Of a DNA stretch of 64,000 bases, positions 1 through 8,493 are shown one piece after another. The position numbers and the translations under genes are program-made. The notes beneath the pieces are model-generated. The model searched no databases. It was not told where the DNA came from and saw nothing but the letters and a program-made list of their open reading frames with translations. How positions within the stretch are numbered: the stretch's first letter is position 1; each line of letters starts with the position of its first letter. This DNA comes from CAVVDT01 sp963747005 (GTDB lineage Bacteria; Pseudomonadota; Alphaproteobacteria; Rhizobiales; Aestuariivirgaceae), in contig CAVVDT010000011.1 of assembly GCA_963747005.1 (NCBI GenBank), positions 62,001 to 126,000 of the forward strand. The letters run 5' to 3'.

Positions 1-456
1 CGCGTCCCGGACTATGCCCGGCGCTTCATCCTGAAGACCAGTCACGGCGGCCGGGGCTCGCCTCAGGCCCCGGGTCTGATGGCCGCCCTCGACAAGGGTG
101 ACGGCTGCGAAGGCCTGGTGTTCAGAATTGCCCGTCACAACATCGAAGCCGAAACCGAGATCCTGTGGCGGCGCGAAAGGATCGGCCCCGCCTATATACC
201 GGCCTTCATCGACGCCGTCGTCGCGGGCAGCCCGTTGACGGTGCTGGCCTTCGTGGCCGACCATGAAGCCGCCAGCATCGATGCCACCCTGACGCGCGCC
301 GAACAGATCCACCTGCTGGCGACCGGCAGCGGCTTTCTCGGCACCAGCCTGGAGTATCTGACAAAGATAGCCCGCCAGTTCGCCGCCCTCGGCATTGACG
401 ATGAAGACGTCACCGCGTTGCTCGTCGAGATCGAGGCCCATCTCCGCGCGTGTTGA
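1..456 (+). CDS. ChaC-type gamma-glutamylcyclotransferase, 5' truncated by window edge
   Basis: The frame is open from the first base and ends at TGA 454-456, so at least 151 residues of the C-terminal part are present. The first visible residues (KTSHGGRGSPQAPGL) and the following LDKGDGCEGLVFRI stretch match the conserved core of ChaC-like gamma-glutamylcyclotransferases, which cleave the gamma-glutamyl group of glutathione or related peptides to 5-oxoproline in the cytoplasm. The internal ATG at 79 lies inside this conserved core, so it is not the real start. The N-terminal substrate-binding loop lies outside the window, so specificity cannot be judged. It is followed after 132 bp by the corrinoid-activator gene on the same strand; no functional link is obvious. 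Confidence 0.8.
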   Translation, partial: RVPDYARRFILKTSHGGRGSPQAPGLMAALDKGDGCEGLVFRIARHNIEAETEILWRRERIGPAYIPAFIDAVVAGSPLTVLAFVADHEAASIDATLTRAEQIHLLATGSGFLGTSLEYLTKIARQFAALGIDDEDVTALLVEIEAHLRAC

Positions 457-588
457 GGACGGTAGAGGCGGGCCGCGGCCCGCCATCGGCCGCCGCGGAA
501 CGATCAGGGATGGTCGCTTGCGGGTGGCCGGCGGCCTTGCGATGGATTAAGCCTTTGAGATAAGCGCCAACCTTTTGACCGGACGACC

Positions 589-2631
589 ATGCCTGATAGT
601 ACCCGTACCGACGCCCTCATCGTCTTCACGCCCTCCGGCAAGCGCGGGCGCTTTCCCATCGGCACGCCGGTCCTGCAGGCCGCCCGCTCGCTCGGCGTCG
701 ACATCGATTCGGTGTGCGGCGGCCGCGCCATCTGCGGACGCTGCCAGGTGATCCTGTCGGAAGGCGAGTTCGCCAAGCACAATATCGTCTCCAGCGCCGA
801 TCACCTCAACGGCTTCACCCCCACCGAGACCCGCTATGCCTCCAAGCGCGACCTGAAGCCCGGCCGGCGCCTGTCGTGCCAGACGCAGCTTCAAGGCGAC
901 GTGGTGATCGACGTGCCGGCCGAAAGCCAGGTGCACAAGCAGGTGGTGAGGAAGCGCGCCGATGCCCGCGTCATCGAGGTCGACCCCATCGTCCGGCTCT
1001 ATTACCTGGTTGTCGACGAGCCCGACATGCACCACCCGTCGTCCGACCTGGAGCGTGTCTACCGGGCGCTGGAAACCCAGTGGCAGGTGGGCGAACCGAC
1101 CTGCGACCTCTCCATCGTCCAGCGCCTGCAAAAGCTGTTGCGCAAGGGCGAATGGCGTATCACCGTCGCCGTGCATCACCGCATGCCGGGCGGCCGGCCG
1201 GCCATCGTCGCCCTGTGGCCGGGCTTTCACGACAAGCTTTTGGGTCTCGCCATCGATGTCGGCTCCACCACCATCGCTGCCCATCTGTGCGACCTGACCA
1301 GCGGCGAGATCAGGGCCTCCGCCGGCCTCATGAACCCGCAGATCCGTTTCGGCGAGGATCTGATGAGCCGCGTCTCCTATGTGATGATGAACCCCGGCGG
1401 CGATGTCGAGATGACGGCCGCGGTGCGTGCCGCGCTGAACGATCTTGCCGCCCAGGTGTGCGCCGAAGCCGGCGAAAGCCTCGATGACGTGGTCGATGTC
1501 GTGCTGGTCGGCAACCCGGTCATGCATCATCTCTTCCTCGGCATCGACCCGGTCGAACTGGGCGGCGCGCCGTTCGCCCTGGCCACCGGCCTGGCGCTGA
1601 CCCGGCCCGCCCGCGAACTCGACCTTCACCTCAACGCCGGGGCGAGTGTCTATGTGCTGCCCTGCATCGCCGGCCATGTGGGCGCCGATGCGGCCGGCGT
1701 GGTGCTGTCGGAATCCCCGCATCTTTCCGACGACATCATGCTGGCGGTCGATGTCGGCACCAACGCCGAGATCATTCTCGGTTCGCGCGAGCGGCTGCTG
1801 GCCTGTTCCTCGCCCACCGGCCCCGCCTTCGAGGGTGCCCAGATCTCCTGCGGTCAGCGCGCCGCCCCCGGCGCCATCGAACGGGTGCGCATCGATCCCG
1901 AGACGCTGGAGCCGCGCTTCAGGGTGATCGGCTCCGAAAAATGGTCGAACGAGCAAGGCTTCGATGCCGAAACCGCCTCCACCGGCGTCACCGGCATCTG
2001 CGGTTCCGGCATCATCGAGGTGATTGCCGAGATGTATCTCGCCGGCATCATCAACCAGGACGGCCAGGTGGATGGTGCGCTGGCCGAGAGGAGCGCCCGC
2101 ATTCGCCCTAACGGCCGCACCTTCTCTTATGTCCTGCGCGACGGCGAGCCGCTCATTTCCATTACCCAGAACGATGTACGCGCCATCCAGTTGGCCAAGG
2201 CCGCCCTTTATGCCGGCACCCGCCTGTTGATGGACCACCTCGGCATCGAACAGGTCGACCGCATCCGCCTGGCCGGCGCCTTCGGCAGCCATATCGACGT
2301 CAAGTATGCCATGATCCTCGGCCTCATCCCCGATTGCCCGCTGGAAAAGGTCCAGTCGGCCGGTAACGCCGCCGGCACCGGTGCCCGCATCGCGCTGCTC
2401 AATTCCGCCGGCCGCGACGAGATCGAGCAGGTGGTGCGGCGCATCGAGAAGATCGAGACGGCGGTGGAGCCCCGCTTCCAGGAGCATTTCGTCGAGGCGA
2501 TGGCCATCCCCCACAAGACGGCGGCGTTTACCAATCTTGAAAAAGTCTTGAAATTACCGGCGCAAAAAGCCGTGCAGAGCGCCGACAGCGATGGTAACGA
2601 GCGCCGCCGGCGTCGCCGCGATCGTGCTTAA
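589..2631 (+). CDS. RACo/RamA-like ATP-dependent reductive activator of corrinoid proteins (2Fe-2S + ASKHA/DUF4445)
   Basis: 680 residues. The N-terminus is a plant-type 2Fe-2S ferredoxin domain with cysteines C43, C49, C52 and C97. A linker leads to an ASKHA ATPase fold with phosphate loops near residue 220 (AIDVGSTTIAAHL) and 385 (AVDVGTNAEIILG), plus an ICGSGIIE segment. This is the architecture of RACo-type activators, which use ATP to return an accidentally oxidised Co(II) corrinoid to Co(I), so that a methyltransferase system can restart. It fits the MttB, MtrH-like and MetF-like genes at 8.5-16.9 kb. The C-terminus carries an arginine-rich tail (RRRRRRDRA). The ATG at 589 is the only reasonable start, though no strong ribosome site is visible. 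The family call is confident; the partner corrinoid protein is not in this window. Confidence 0.9.
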   Translation: MPDSTRTDALIVFTPSGKRGRFPIGTPVLQAARSLGVDIDSVCGGRAICGRCQVILSEGEFAKHNIVSSADHLNGFTPTETRYASKRDLKPGRRLSCQTQLQGDVVIDVPAESQVHKQVVRKRADARVIEVDPIVRLYYLVVDEPDMHHPSSDLERVYRALETQWQVGEPTCDLSIVQRLQKLLRKGEWRITVAVHHRMPGGRPAIVALWPGFHDKLLGLAIDVGSTTIAAHLCDLTSGEIRASAGLMNPQIRFGEDLMSRVSYVMMNPGGDVEMTAAVRAALNDLAAQVCAEAGESLDDVVDVVLVGNPVMHHLFLGIDPVELGGAPFALATGLALTRPARELDLHLNAGASVYVLPCIAGHVGADAAGVVLSESPHLSDDIMLAVDVGTNAEIILGSRERLLACSSPTGPAFEGAQISCGQRAAPGAIERVRIDPETLEPRFRVIGSEKWSNEQGFDAETASTGVTGICGSGIIEVIAEMYLAGIINQDGQVDGALAERSARIRPNGRTFSYVLRDGEPLISITQNDVRAIQLAKAALYAGTRLLMDHLGIEQVDRIRLAGAFGSHIDVKYAMILGLIPDCPLEKVQSAGNAAGTGARIALLNSAGRDEIEQVVRRIEKIETAVEPRFQEHFVEAMAIPHKTAAFTNLEKVLKLPAQKAVQSADSDGNERRRRRRDRA

Positions 2632-2820
2632 CGACATATAAATCGTGATATTTCAAGGCATTATGATCGTTAACGGCGTGTTGGCATTGCTGCACCGTTA
2701 AAGGCATTCAGCGCAAATTCGATCAAATTGTTACTGATTTCTTAAACGATCGATTCACGCGCTGTCGCTATAGATCTGCTCGAAAAGAAGTCGCCCCGGT
2801 GCCACACAGAGGGTTCCGCG

Positions 2821-4098
2821 ATGTTGAAATTCAAGTCCGCCGCCCGCCGCCTGCTCTCCCGATTTGCCCGTTCGGGCCAGGGCAACGTTTCCATCATTGC
2901 CACGATGGCCTTCATCCCCTTCTGCATGCTGACCTCGGCGGCTGTCGATATGTCCAATGCGATCCGCATGAAAGCCGAGTTGCAGTCGGCTGCCGATGCT
3001 GCGGTGCTGGCCTCGGCGACGGCGCTGTCCACCAACGAATCGGATAGCGACAAGACCAAGATCGCCGACGATGTCTTCTACGCCAACCTGTCGCCCAAGC
3101 TTCTGGCCTCGCTGACCGCCACGCCGATCACCACCATCGATTTCGAGAAGAAGTCGGTGGAGATGAAGGTGCAGGTTGATACCAAGCAGGTTCTTACCCA
3201 CTTCCTGGCCGACTCGATGAAGCTCGGCGTCAAGGCCAAGGCGGTGCTCGACAAGGGCAAGCCCATCTGCATGCTGTCCTTCAACAGGACCGCCGACAAG
3301 GCGATCGATATCGAGGGTACCGCCGATATCGTGGCCAGCGGTTGCGCCGTGCACGCCAACTCGATCGCCAACGATGCCCTCAACCAGCAGGGCTCCTCCA
3401 CGGCGACGGCGGAAAGCTTCTGCGTCTATGGCGACTATTCGGGCTCCTTCAGCCCGACCCCCGACAACAACTGCCGCGTGGAAGAAGACCCGCTGGCCAC
3501 CACGGTCCAGGCCGCGCTCGCCGACACCGACCTGACGTCGTGCATTGCGATCAATCCTACGCCGATCAAGACGGATATGACCCTGTCGCATGGCGTTTAT
3601 TGCGGCGGCCTCAAGATTCAGACGGGCACCACCGTGACGCTGAATCCGGGAACCTATGTCATCCGCGACGGCGCCTTCATCGTGCAAGCCGGGGCTACGC
3701 TGCAGGGCACTGGCGTCACCATCGTACTGACGGGCAATTCGGGCACCTATTTCCAGAACAATGGCGGCGCCAACATCAACCTGACCGCCCCGTCCAGCGG
3801 CGAGTTTGCCGGCATCCTCATGACCCAGACGCCCGATTCCCTGCCGTCTCCGCATGAGAACACCATCACCGGCGGCGGCACGATGAAGTTCACCGGCATC
3901 ATGTATTACCCGACCCAGCCCCTGCTGATCGGCGGCAATGGCGAGATTGGCGATACCACCAGCCAGTTCGCCATCATGGCCGACACCATCAGCATCCAGG
4001 GTACCGGCCTGCTGACCGTCCACATCTCCGGCGACTACGAGGCCGCCGGCCTGCCGTCGCTGCCGGAATCGCATGAAAAAGTCCGCCTGGCGTTTTGA
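2821..4098 (+). CDS. TadG-like membrane-anchored protein with beta-helix-like C-terminal part
   Basis: 425 residues. After a basic start (FKSAARRLLSRFARSGQ) comes GNVSIIATMAFIPFCMLTSAAVDM, the TadE/TadG-type N-terminal membrane segment, followed by MKAELQSAADAAVLASATAL as in TadG-like pilus-assembly proteins. There is no von Willebrand A domain. From about residue 240 the protein is built of short beta-type repeats with many G, T and I residues (TVTLNPGTYVIRDGAFIVQAGA), suggesting a solenoid or beta-helix exposed outside the membrane. Two further TadG-like genes with vWA domains follow on the same strand, so these three probably serve one surface structure. No tadA, tadB, tadC or flp gene is present nearby, so any Tad apparatus must be elsewhere. 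The precise role is inferred. Confidence 0.75.
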   Translation: MLKFKSAARRLLSRFARSGQGNVSIIATMAFIPFCMLTSAAVDMSNAIRMKAELQSAADAAVLASATALSTNESDSDKTKIADDVFYANLSPKLLASLTATPITTIDFEKKSVEMKVQVDTKQVLTHFLADSMKLGVKAKAVLDKGKPICMLSFNRTADKAIDIEGTADIVASGCAVHANSIANDALNQQGSSTATAESFCVYGDYSGSFSPTPDNNCRVEEDPLATTVQAALADTDLTSCIAINPTPIKTDMTLSHGVYCGGLKIQTGTTVTLNPGTYVIRDGAFIVQAGATLQGTGVTIVLTGNSGTYFQNNGGANINLTAPSSGEFAGILMTQTPDSLPSPHENTITGGGTMKFTGIMYYPTQPLLIGGNGEIGDTTSQFAIMADTISIQGTGLLTVHISGDYEAAGLPSLPESHEKVRLAF

Positions 4099-4321
4099 CC
4101 ACCGAGCGCCTGTCGGGGGCTAGCGGGAGGCTGGTGGCGGACAACACCGACACCGCCTCCCGTCACGTACAACGGCGATACCCGTCGGCCTGCGCGCCGG
4201 ATTTGCGGCGAATTTGAGCAAATTTGCGGCCTCTGGTGCAACCGTGATTTCATAACTGTCTGTTAATCCTCTCATCGGGACGGCCGATTGTGGCGCCGGT
4301 TTATGGGACGGATGGCATCAG

Positions 4322-4495
4322 ATGACAAATTGGTACAACGCGTTCGAGCGCCTTGTTGCCACTTCCGAAGTTGCTGCCATCGCCGGCGGCATCGCGGTGC
4401 GCGGCTCCGCCACGATCACCGCTCTCATCGGTTTCGGCTATGCCCCGACGGGCCATCCACCCGAGGCGCACGCAAGGGTTTCTCTCGCCTCCTGA
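4322..4495 (+). CDS. possible 57-residue small hydrophobic protein (doubtful)
   Basis: An ATG frame of 57 codons ends at TGA 4493-4495. Its middle is hydrophobic and Gly/Ala-rich (VAAIAGGIAVRGSATITALIGFGY), which could form one membrane segment. No clear ribosome-binding site precedes it and I recognise no family. It may simply be chance coding in a GC-rich spacer. It is recorded because it is the only plausible product in this gap. Confidence 0.2.
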   Translation: MTNWYNAFERLVATSEVAAIAGGIAVRGSATITALIGFGYAPTGHPPEAHARVSLAS

Positions 4496-4527
4496 CGCTC
4501 TGCTCTACTCCTCCTGCCGCAGCGGGT

Positions 4528-4546
4528 GCCGGACCAATGGTCCGGC
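4528..4546. other. 19-bp inverted repeat, possible operator
   Basis: GCCGGACC and GGTCCGGC form a perfect 8-bp inverted repeat around a 3-base centre (AAT). The short centre and the lack of a following T run make a protein-binding site more likely than an intrinsic terminator. It lies 180 bp ahead of the TadG/vWA gene at 4726. Confidence 0.4.
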
Positions 4547-4560
4547 GTCCGTTTGCGTTT

Positions 4561-4594
4561 GGGTCGCCTCGGCGGGTGACGCCGGCGGCGACCC
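4561..4594. terminator. GC-rich hairpin, possible terminator
   Basis: GGGTCGCC and GGCGACCC pair across an internal partial stem (CGGCG with CGCCG) to give a strong stem-loop. There is no clean T run downstream on the + strand, so termination is uncertain; it may instead be a structured leader or a boundary element. Confidence 0.35.
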
Positions 4595-4725
4595 GGTACC
4601 CGAGAAAAGACGCAATTTACCGACCAATCGGATAAGTCTGACGGCTAATGATTCTCTAAATATTTAGATTTATGTGCCTCTGTAAGAGTCCCGGGAAGCA
4701 CAAGTAACCGGATCTGAGGGGGAAT

Positions 4726-6036
4726 ATGCTATCTATATTTCGAAGATTCGGGCTCGACAGGAGCGCCACCGTGGCGATGATCTTTGCCCTGTCGGTGGTC
4801 CCCTGTCTCGGTGTGATGGGTGTTGCCGTCGACTATATGCGCGCCGGCAGGGCGCACAACCGGTTGCAGGCCGCCGTCGACAGCGCGGCCCTGGCCGCGG
4901 GTGCATCGGAGCTGACGTCGAAGGCCGATCTGCGCAAGCTCATCGAGAACTATATCGACGTCAACAGCGGCGGCACGAAGGGCTTCGCAATCACCAAGGT
5001 GGACAATTCGACCAACAGCGACGGCGACGTCATCGTCATGGTTCATGGCACCATGAAGACGTTGGTGATGCGCATATTCGGCATCAGCCAGATCGATCTC
5101 GCGGCCGGAACGCGGGTTGCGCGATCAACGAGCGGCCGCGCGGAAATCGCCCTGGTCCTCGATACCACGGGGTCGATGGCCGGCACCAAGATCGCCACCC
5201 TGAAGGAGGCGGCCAAGGATCTGATCGCCGATTCGCTCAAGGTCAACAATGGCAAGGCCGATCCGTCGGTGAAGATCGGCATTGTGCCGTTCGCGCAATA
5301 TGTGAATGTCGGCGTTACCCGCCGCAACCAGTCGTGGATCGACGTGCCGGCGGACTATCAGACCTCGGTCACGACCTGCAACGGCAAGGGCGGGAAAAAG
5401 AAAGACAAGAAGAAGAAGGACAAGTGCACCACGACGTACACCAGCCATAGCTTCAATGGTTGCGTCGGGTCGCGCAATTATCCCTTCAACGTGCGCGACG
5501 ACAGTTATGCGGTGAACCCGGTGCCGGGCCTCATGGACATCACCTGTGCGAACGAGATCACCGATCTCACCCCCAGTGAGCCGAAGCTGGACAGCGCCAT
5601 CGACGCGCTCAACGCCGATGGCAATACCTATATCGCAGCCGGCCTCACGTGGGGATGGCGCATGATTTCCCCCGATACACCGCTGTCGAAGGGCATCTCG
5701 TACACGGCCATGAAGAACCCCAAGACACGGACTCAGAAGTTCGTCATCCTCATGACCGACGGTGAGAACACCCGGGCGCCCAGTTATCCGGCGCACGACA
5801 GTTCCGATGGCGCGCTGGCCAATGCCCTGACGGCGGAAGTCTGCACCAACATCAAGGCGCTGAATATCACGGTCTTCACCGTGGCCTTCACGGTCACCGA
5901 CCCGACGACGCTGGACATGCTGCAAACCTGCGCGTCATCGTCGAAATATGCCTTCGATGCCCAGGATACCACCGCGCTGGTCGCCTCCTTCAAGAGCATC
6001 AGCGACAAGATGTCGGAACTGCGGCTGGCCGAATGA
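4726..6036 (+). CDS. TadG-like protein with von Willebrand A domain
   Basis: 436 residues; ATG 4726 is preceded by a strong GAGGGGG ribosome site. The N-terminus has the TadG-type segment (RSATVAMIFALSVVPCLGVMGVAVDY) and then RLQAAVDSAALAAGAS. A vWA domain starts at about residue 140 with an intact metal-ion site (ALVLDTTGSMAG) and the later ILMTDGENT. A cysteine-bounded insert holds a very lysine-rich loop (GGKKKDKKKKDK) before CTTTY and GCVGSR. Proteins of this type are membrane-anchored, with the vWA domain outside, and are thought to act in adhesion or pilus assembly. It closely resembles the frameshifted pair at 54.2-57.0 kb, including the Cys-rich insert and the LRLAE ending, so these are recent paralogues. 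Confidence 0.85.
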   Translation: MLSIFRRFGLDRSATVAMIFALSVVPCLGVMGVAVDYMRAGRAHNRLQAAVDSAALAAGASELTSKADLRKLIENYIDVNSGGTKGFAITKVDNSTNSDGDVIVMVHGTMKTLVMRIFGISQIDLAAGTRVARSTSGRAEIALVLDTTGSMAGTKIATLKEAAKDLIADSLKVNNGKADPSVKIGIVPFAQYVNVGVTRRNQSWIDVPADYQTSVTTCNGKGGKKKDKKKKDKCTTTYTSHSFNGCVGSRNYPFNVRDDSYAVNPVPGLMDITCANEITDLTPSEPKLDSAIDALNADGNTYIAAGLTWGWRMISPDTPLSKGISYTAMKNPKTRTQKFVILMTDGENTRAPSYPAHDSSDGALANALTAEVCTNIKALNITVFTVAFTVTDPTTLDMLQTCASSSKYAFDAQDTTALVASFKSISDKMSELRLAE

Positions 6037-6538
6037 AGTAAGACCTCTTGGCCTGCGCTGCGGGGCCTGGCCCTCGCTTGGCCGCAATGGCGATCGCCGG
6101 GGCTTGACGAGGGCCGCGAACCGGCAGTCCGGCAAAGCCCTGGAGCACCCTTCGCCTTGCTTCGGATTCTGATGGTCGACATTCTCGAACCCCCGTTCAT
6201 GTCAATTGACGCCAATTGAACCGGACCATCCGTCCGTTTCCTCCTTGCGGAGCCGCGCCCACGCCATCCGCCGTGCGCACGGGGCCATTGAAACTCCGAT
6301 ATATGGCATTTTCACTGTGTTGATTGAATCAAAATAACAGTGTAATTTAGATATAATATCGGAAGGCACAATATACATTTGAATTACATTTTTATATATT
6401 AACGACAAATCAATAGTGAACAAAGTATTGCTTGGTTAATAAGTCGTTATGCCCTATTCATAGCGTCGTAAACAAACCACTACCCCATTCCTGCGCCGGT
6501 CCTTCCGCCCGTTGCTGCAGGCAGGTGAGGAGGATGCT
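6037..6538. promoter_or_regulatory. 502-bp gap with an AT-rich stretch and possible CtrA-like half-sites
   Basis: No gene is supported here. Bases about 6290-6470 are strikingly AT-rich against the surrounding GC-rich genome. At 6436-6450 the sequence TTAA-N7-TTAT differs by one base from the CtrA consensus TTAA-N7-TTAA, placed about 90 bp ahead of the next start. At 6202-6219 the inverted repeat TCAATTG..CCAATTGA resembles one found ahead of the second MttB gene. The region most likely carries the promoter of the vWA gene at 6539; CtrA control is only suggested. Confidence 0.4.
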
Positions 6539-7816
6539 ATGACGATGCAATCTGTTTCCCGGAGATTTCTCGCCACCTCTAGTGGCACTGTATCGCTGAT
6601 TTTCGGCATGACGCTGATCCCGTCCATCATCCTTTTGGGCATGGCGGTGGACGTCACCAAGCAGGCTGCCAACCGCAATGCCATGCAGGCCGCCCTCAAC
6701 TCCGCGGCACTGGCGGCCGGATCGGCCTATGCCATCGGCGAAACCGACTACGCCGCGGTGGCCCAGAAATTCTTCAACCAGAATGCGCCCGATGAGCTGA
6801 AGGCCAACCCGCCCACCGTCACCATTTCGGTCGACGACCAGGCACAGGTCCTTTCGGCCGCCGTTTCCGGTACGTTCAAGAGTTCCATGCTGTCGATCAT
6901 CGGCCACAAGACGACCACCCAGAATCTGCACACCAAGGTCACGCTGCCGGTGTTCAACCAGTACAACAAGGGTGAGATCGTCCTCGCACTCGATTATTCG
7001 CTGTCGATGCGGGACTATCTGGGCGGCGAGCAGAAGTACAAGACCATGAGCAACGGGGCGACCCAGTTGATCAACGCCTTGTCGCAGTTCGGGACCAACA
7101 ACGACGTGAAATTCGGCCTGGTGCCGTTCTCGGGCGAAGTCTACATGACCATGCCGAAGCTTTACTGGAAAGGTCAGGGCACCTCCACCACGGCTTATTC
7201 TTCGTGTTCGCGTGACCGCATGGGCCCCTACAACACCACCGACGCAACGCCGGTCGCCACCAACGATCGCTGGGGGTTCGTGCCCACCAACAATCCCTCC
7301 AGGCAAAGTGTCAATTGCAGTAGCTATGCCACCAATCATGTGGAACTGCGCGACCTGACGACCGACCATCAGGGCACGCTCGACCAGATTTCGCAGATGC
7401 AGCCGGTCGGCTACACCAACATCTCGCTGGCCATGGAAATGGCCTACCAGGTGCTGTCGCCCAACGCCCCGTTCACCAGCGGCGTGCCCTATGGCACCTC
7501 GGGGGTCACCAAGGCGGTGGTGCTCATGACCGACGGCGCACAGACCACCTATTCCTTCCCGGCCAATGGCAGCACCAACGGTTCGGTGTCGGCCGGCGAA
7601 ACCAACCTGGAGACCTTGTGCAGCAACATGAAGGCGCAAGGCATCCGCATCCTCACGGTCTCCTATGACCTCAACGACGTGGTCGCCGAGACCCGCCTGC
7701 AGAACTGTGCATCGAGCGACGCCGATTTCTACAACGCCGATACCCGCGACCAGTTGATCAGCGCTTTCAGCGAGATCACCACCAAGCTCGCCCACGCCAT
7801 GTATCTGTCGGAGTGA
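6539..7816 (+). CDS. TadG-like protein with von Willebrand A domain (divergent paralogue)
   Basis: 425 residues; ATG 6539 is chosen over an upstream TTG because GAGGAGG lies 5 bases ahead of it. The N-terminus shows the membrane segment (GTVSLIFGMTLIPSIILLGMAVDV) and AMQAALNSAALAAGSAYA. The vWA domain carries the metal-site motif ALDYSLSM and VVLMTDGAQTT. It lacks the lysine-rich loop and CTTTY/GCVGSR block of the gene at 4726, so it is an older paralogue. Like the others it ends in a short LYLSE-type tail. The likely location is the cell envelope with the vWA domain exposed. It is probably used with the two TadG-like genes upstream; partner and ligand are unknown. Confidence 0.83.
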   Translation: MTMQSVSRRFLATSSGTVSLIFGMTLIPSIILLGMAVDVTKQAANRNAMQAALNSAALAAGSAYAIGETDYAAVAQKFFNQNAPDELKANPPTVTISVDDQAQVLSAAVSGTFKSSMLSIIGHKTTTQNLHTKVTLPVFNQYNKGEIVLALDYSLSMRDYLGGEQKYKTMSNGATQLINALSQFGTNNDVKFGLVPFSGEVYMTMPKLYWKGQGTSTTAYSSCSRDRMGPYNTTDATPVATNDRWGFVPTNNPSRQSVNCSSYATNHVELRDLTTDHQGTLDQISQMQPVGYTNISLAMEMAYQVLSPNAPFTSGVPYGTSGVTKAVVLMTDGAQTTYSFPANGSTNGSVSAGETNLETLCSNMKAQGIRILTVSYDLNDVVAETRLQNCASSDADFYNADTRDQLISAFSEITTKLAHAMYLSE

Positions 7817-7858
7817 GGATCATCGCGTCCGGTTTTCAACGATCGGCCGGCAAGCTGG

Positions 7859-7882
7859 GGGCGGGCTCTCCGGGACCCGCCC
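7859..7882. terminator. hairpin downstream of the vWA gene
   Basis: GGGCGGG and CCCGCCC form a 7-bp perfect stem around a 10-base loop, 42 bp after the stop of the vWA gene. No T run follows, so intrinsic termination is only possible. Confidence 0.35.
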
Positions 7883-8074
7883 TCAGCGTGCAGCGACCTT
7901 CGCCACGCTGATCTGGCCCGTCGTGCCATCCCCGATATGCCGGCTTCCGGCCCGCGGGCGCGTGGGCGAATGCGACGCTGCAAACCCTGACGGATTGTCC
8001 ATGCGGTTGAAATCCTGTCGCTTGTTGACCACATGGGTAGGCAGTGGACGGCAATGCAATCAACGGAGGCTCTC

Positions 8075-8452
8075 ATGAAATGGAGCAAAATGACGTTGAT
8101 CGCAGCACCTCTTGTCTTGGGCGCAGCGCTGTTTGCCGTGACCCCGGCACGCGCCGGCACGCTCGACACTTCAATCCATAGTGCTGTGAGCCAACGTGAT
8201 GTGGCAGCCAATGCCATGATCATCAAGGCCGACTACAGGTATCGGCGCCATCGTCACTGGCGGCACCATCGCGGCCCGTTCGTGACGTTCGGCTTCGGCT
8301 ACCCGGCTTATGGCTATTACGGGTATCCCTATGCCTACGGCTATCCGGGCTATCCGACCGTCGGTCTCGGGATCTACGGATACTATGGTGGCCATCATCA
8401 CCATCGCTACTACAGGTACAGGCGCGATCATCGCGAGCACGACCATCGCTGA
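8075..8452 (+). CDS. small secreted Tyr/Gly/His/Arg-rich protein
   Basis: 125 residues; the ATG at 8075 is preceded by GGAGG at the right spacing, so an upstream ATG at 8033 is rejected. A clear signal peptide (MKWSKMTLIAAPLVLGAALFAVTPARA) is followed by a short linker and a low-complexity region: RYRRHRHWRHHRG, then YGYYGYPYAYGYPGYP, then HHHHRYYRYRRDHREH. Such proteins are common in Hyphomicrobiales and are called hypothetical; the composition suggests an envelope or extracellular protein able to bind metal or polyanions. It is convergent with the MttB gene at 8494. I see no enzymatic motif. Confidence 0.7.
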   Translation: MKWSKMTLIAAPLVLGAALFAVTPARAGTLDTSIHSAVSQRDVAANAMIIKADYRYRRHRHWRHHRGPFVTFGFGYPAYGYYGYPYAYGYPGYPTVGLGIYGYYGGHHHHRYYRYRRDHREHDHR

Positions 8453-8493
8453 CGGCGACGGGCCTGGAAGCAGTCATCCGATGGGGTGATGCT

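Larger units (their letters stand above)
4099..4725. other. 627-bp gap between TadG-like genes with hairpins and an AT-rich promoter-like end
   Basis: No convincing gene lies here apart from a doubtful 57-codon frame at 4322-4495. The segment holds a 19-bp palindrome (4528-4546), a longer GC-rich hairpin (4561-4594), and a switch to AT-rich sequence after about 4610. The AT-rich part contains the perfect palindrome CTAAATATTTAG at 4656-4667, about 60 bp ahead of the next gene. The AT-rich end is likely to carry the promoter of the vWA gene at 4726; the hairpins could end upstream transcription. Confidence 0.5.

Noticed and set aside
547..2514. 655-residue minus-strand open frame opposite the RACo-like gene
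   Set aside because: It lies wholly antisense to a well-supported gene and has low-complexity, no family features and no ribosome site; it results from the strong third-position GC bias.
6458..7795. 445-residue minus-strand open frame
   Set aside because: Antisense to the TadG/vWA gene, without recognisable motifs or start signals.
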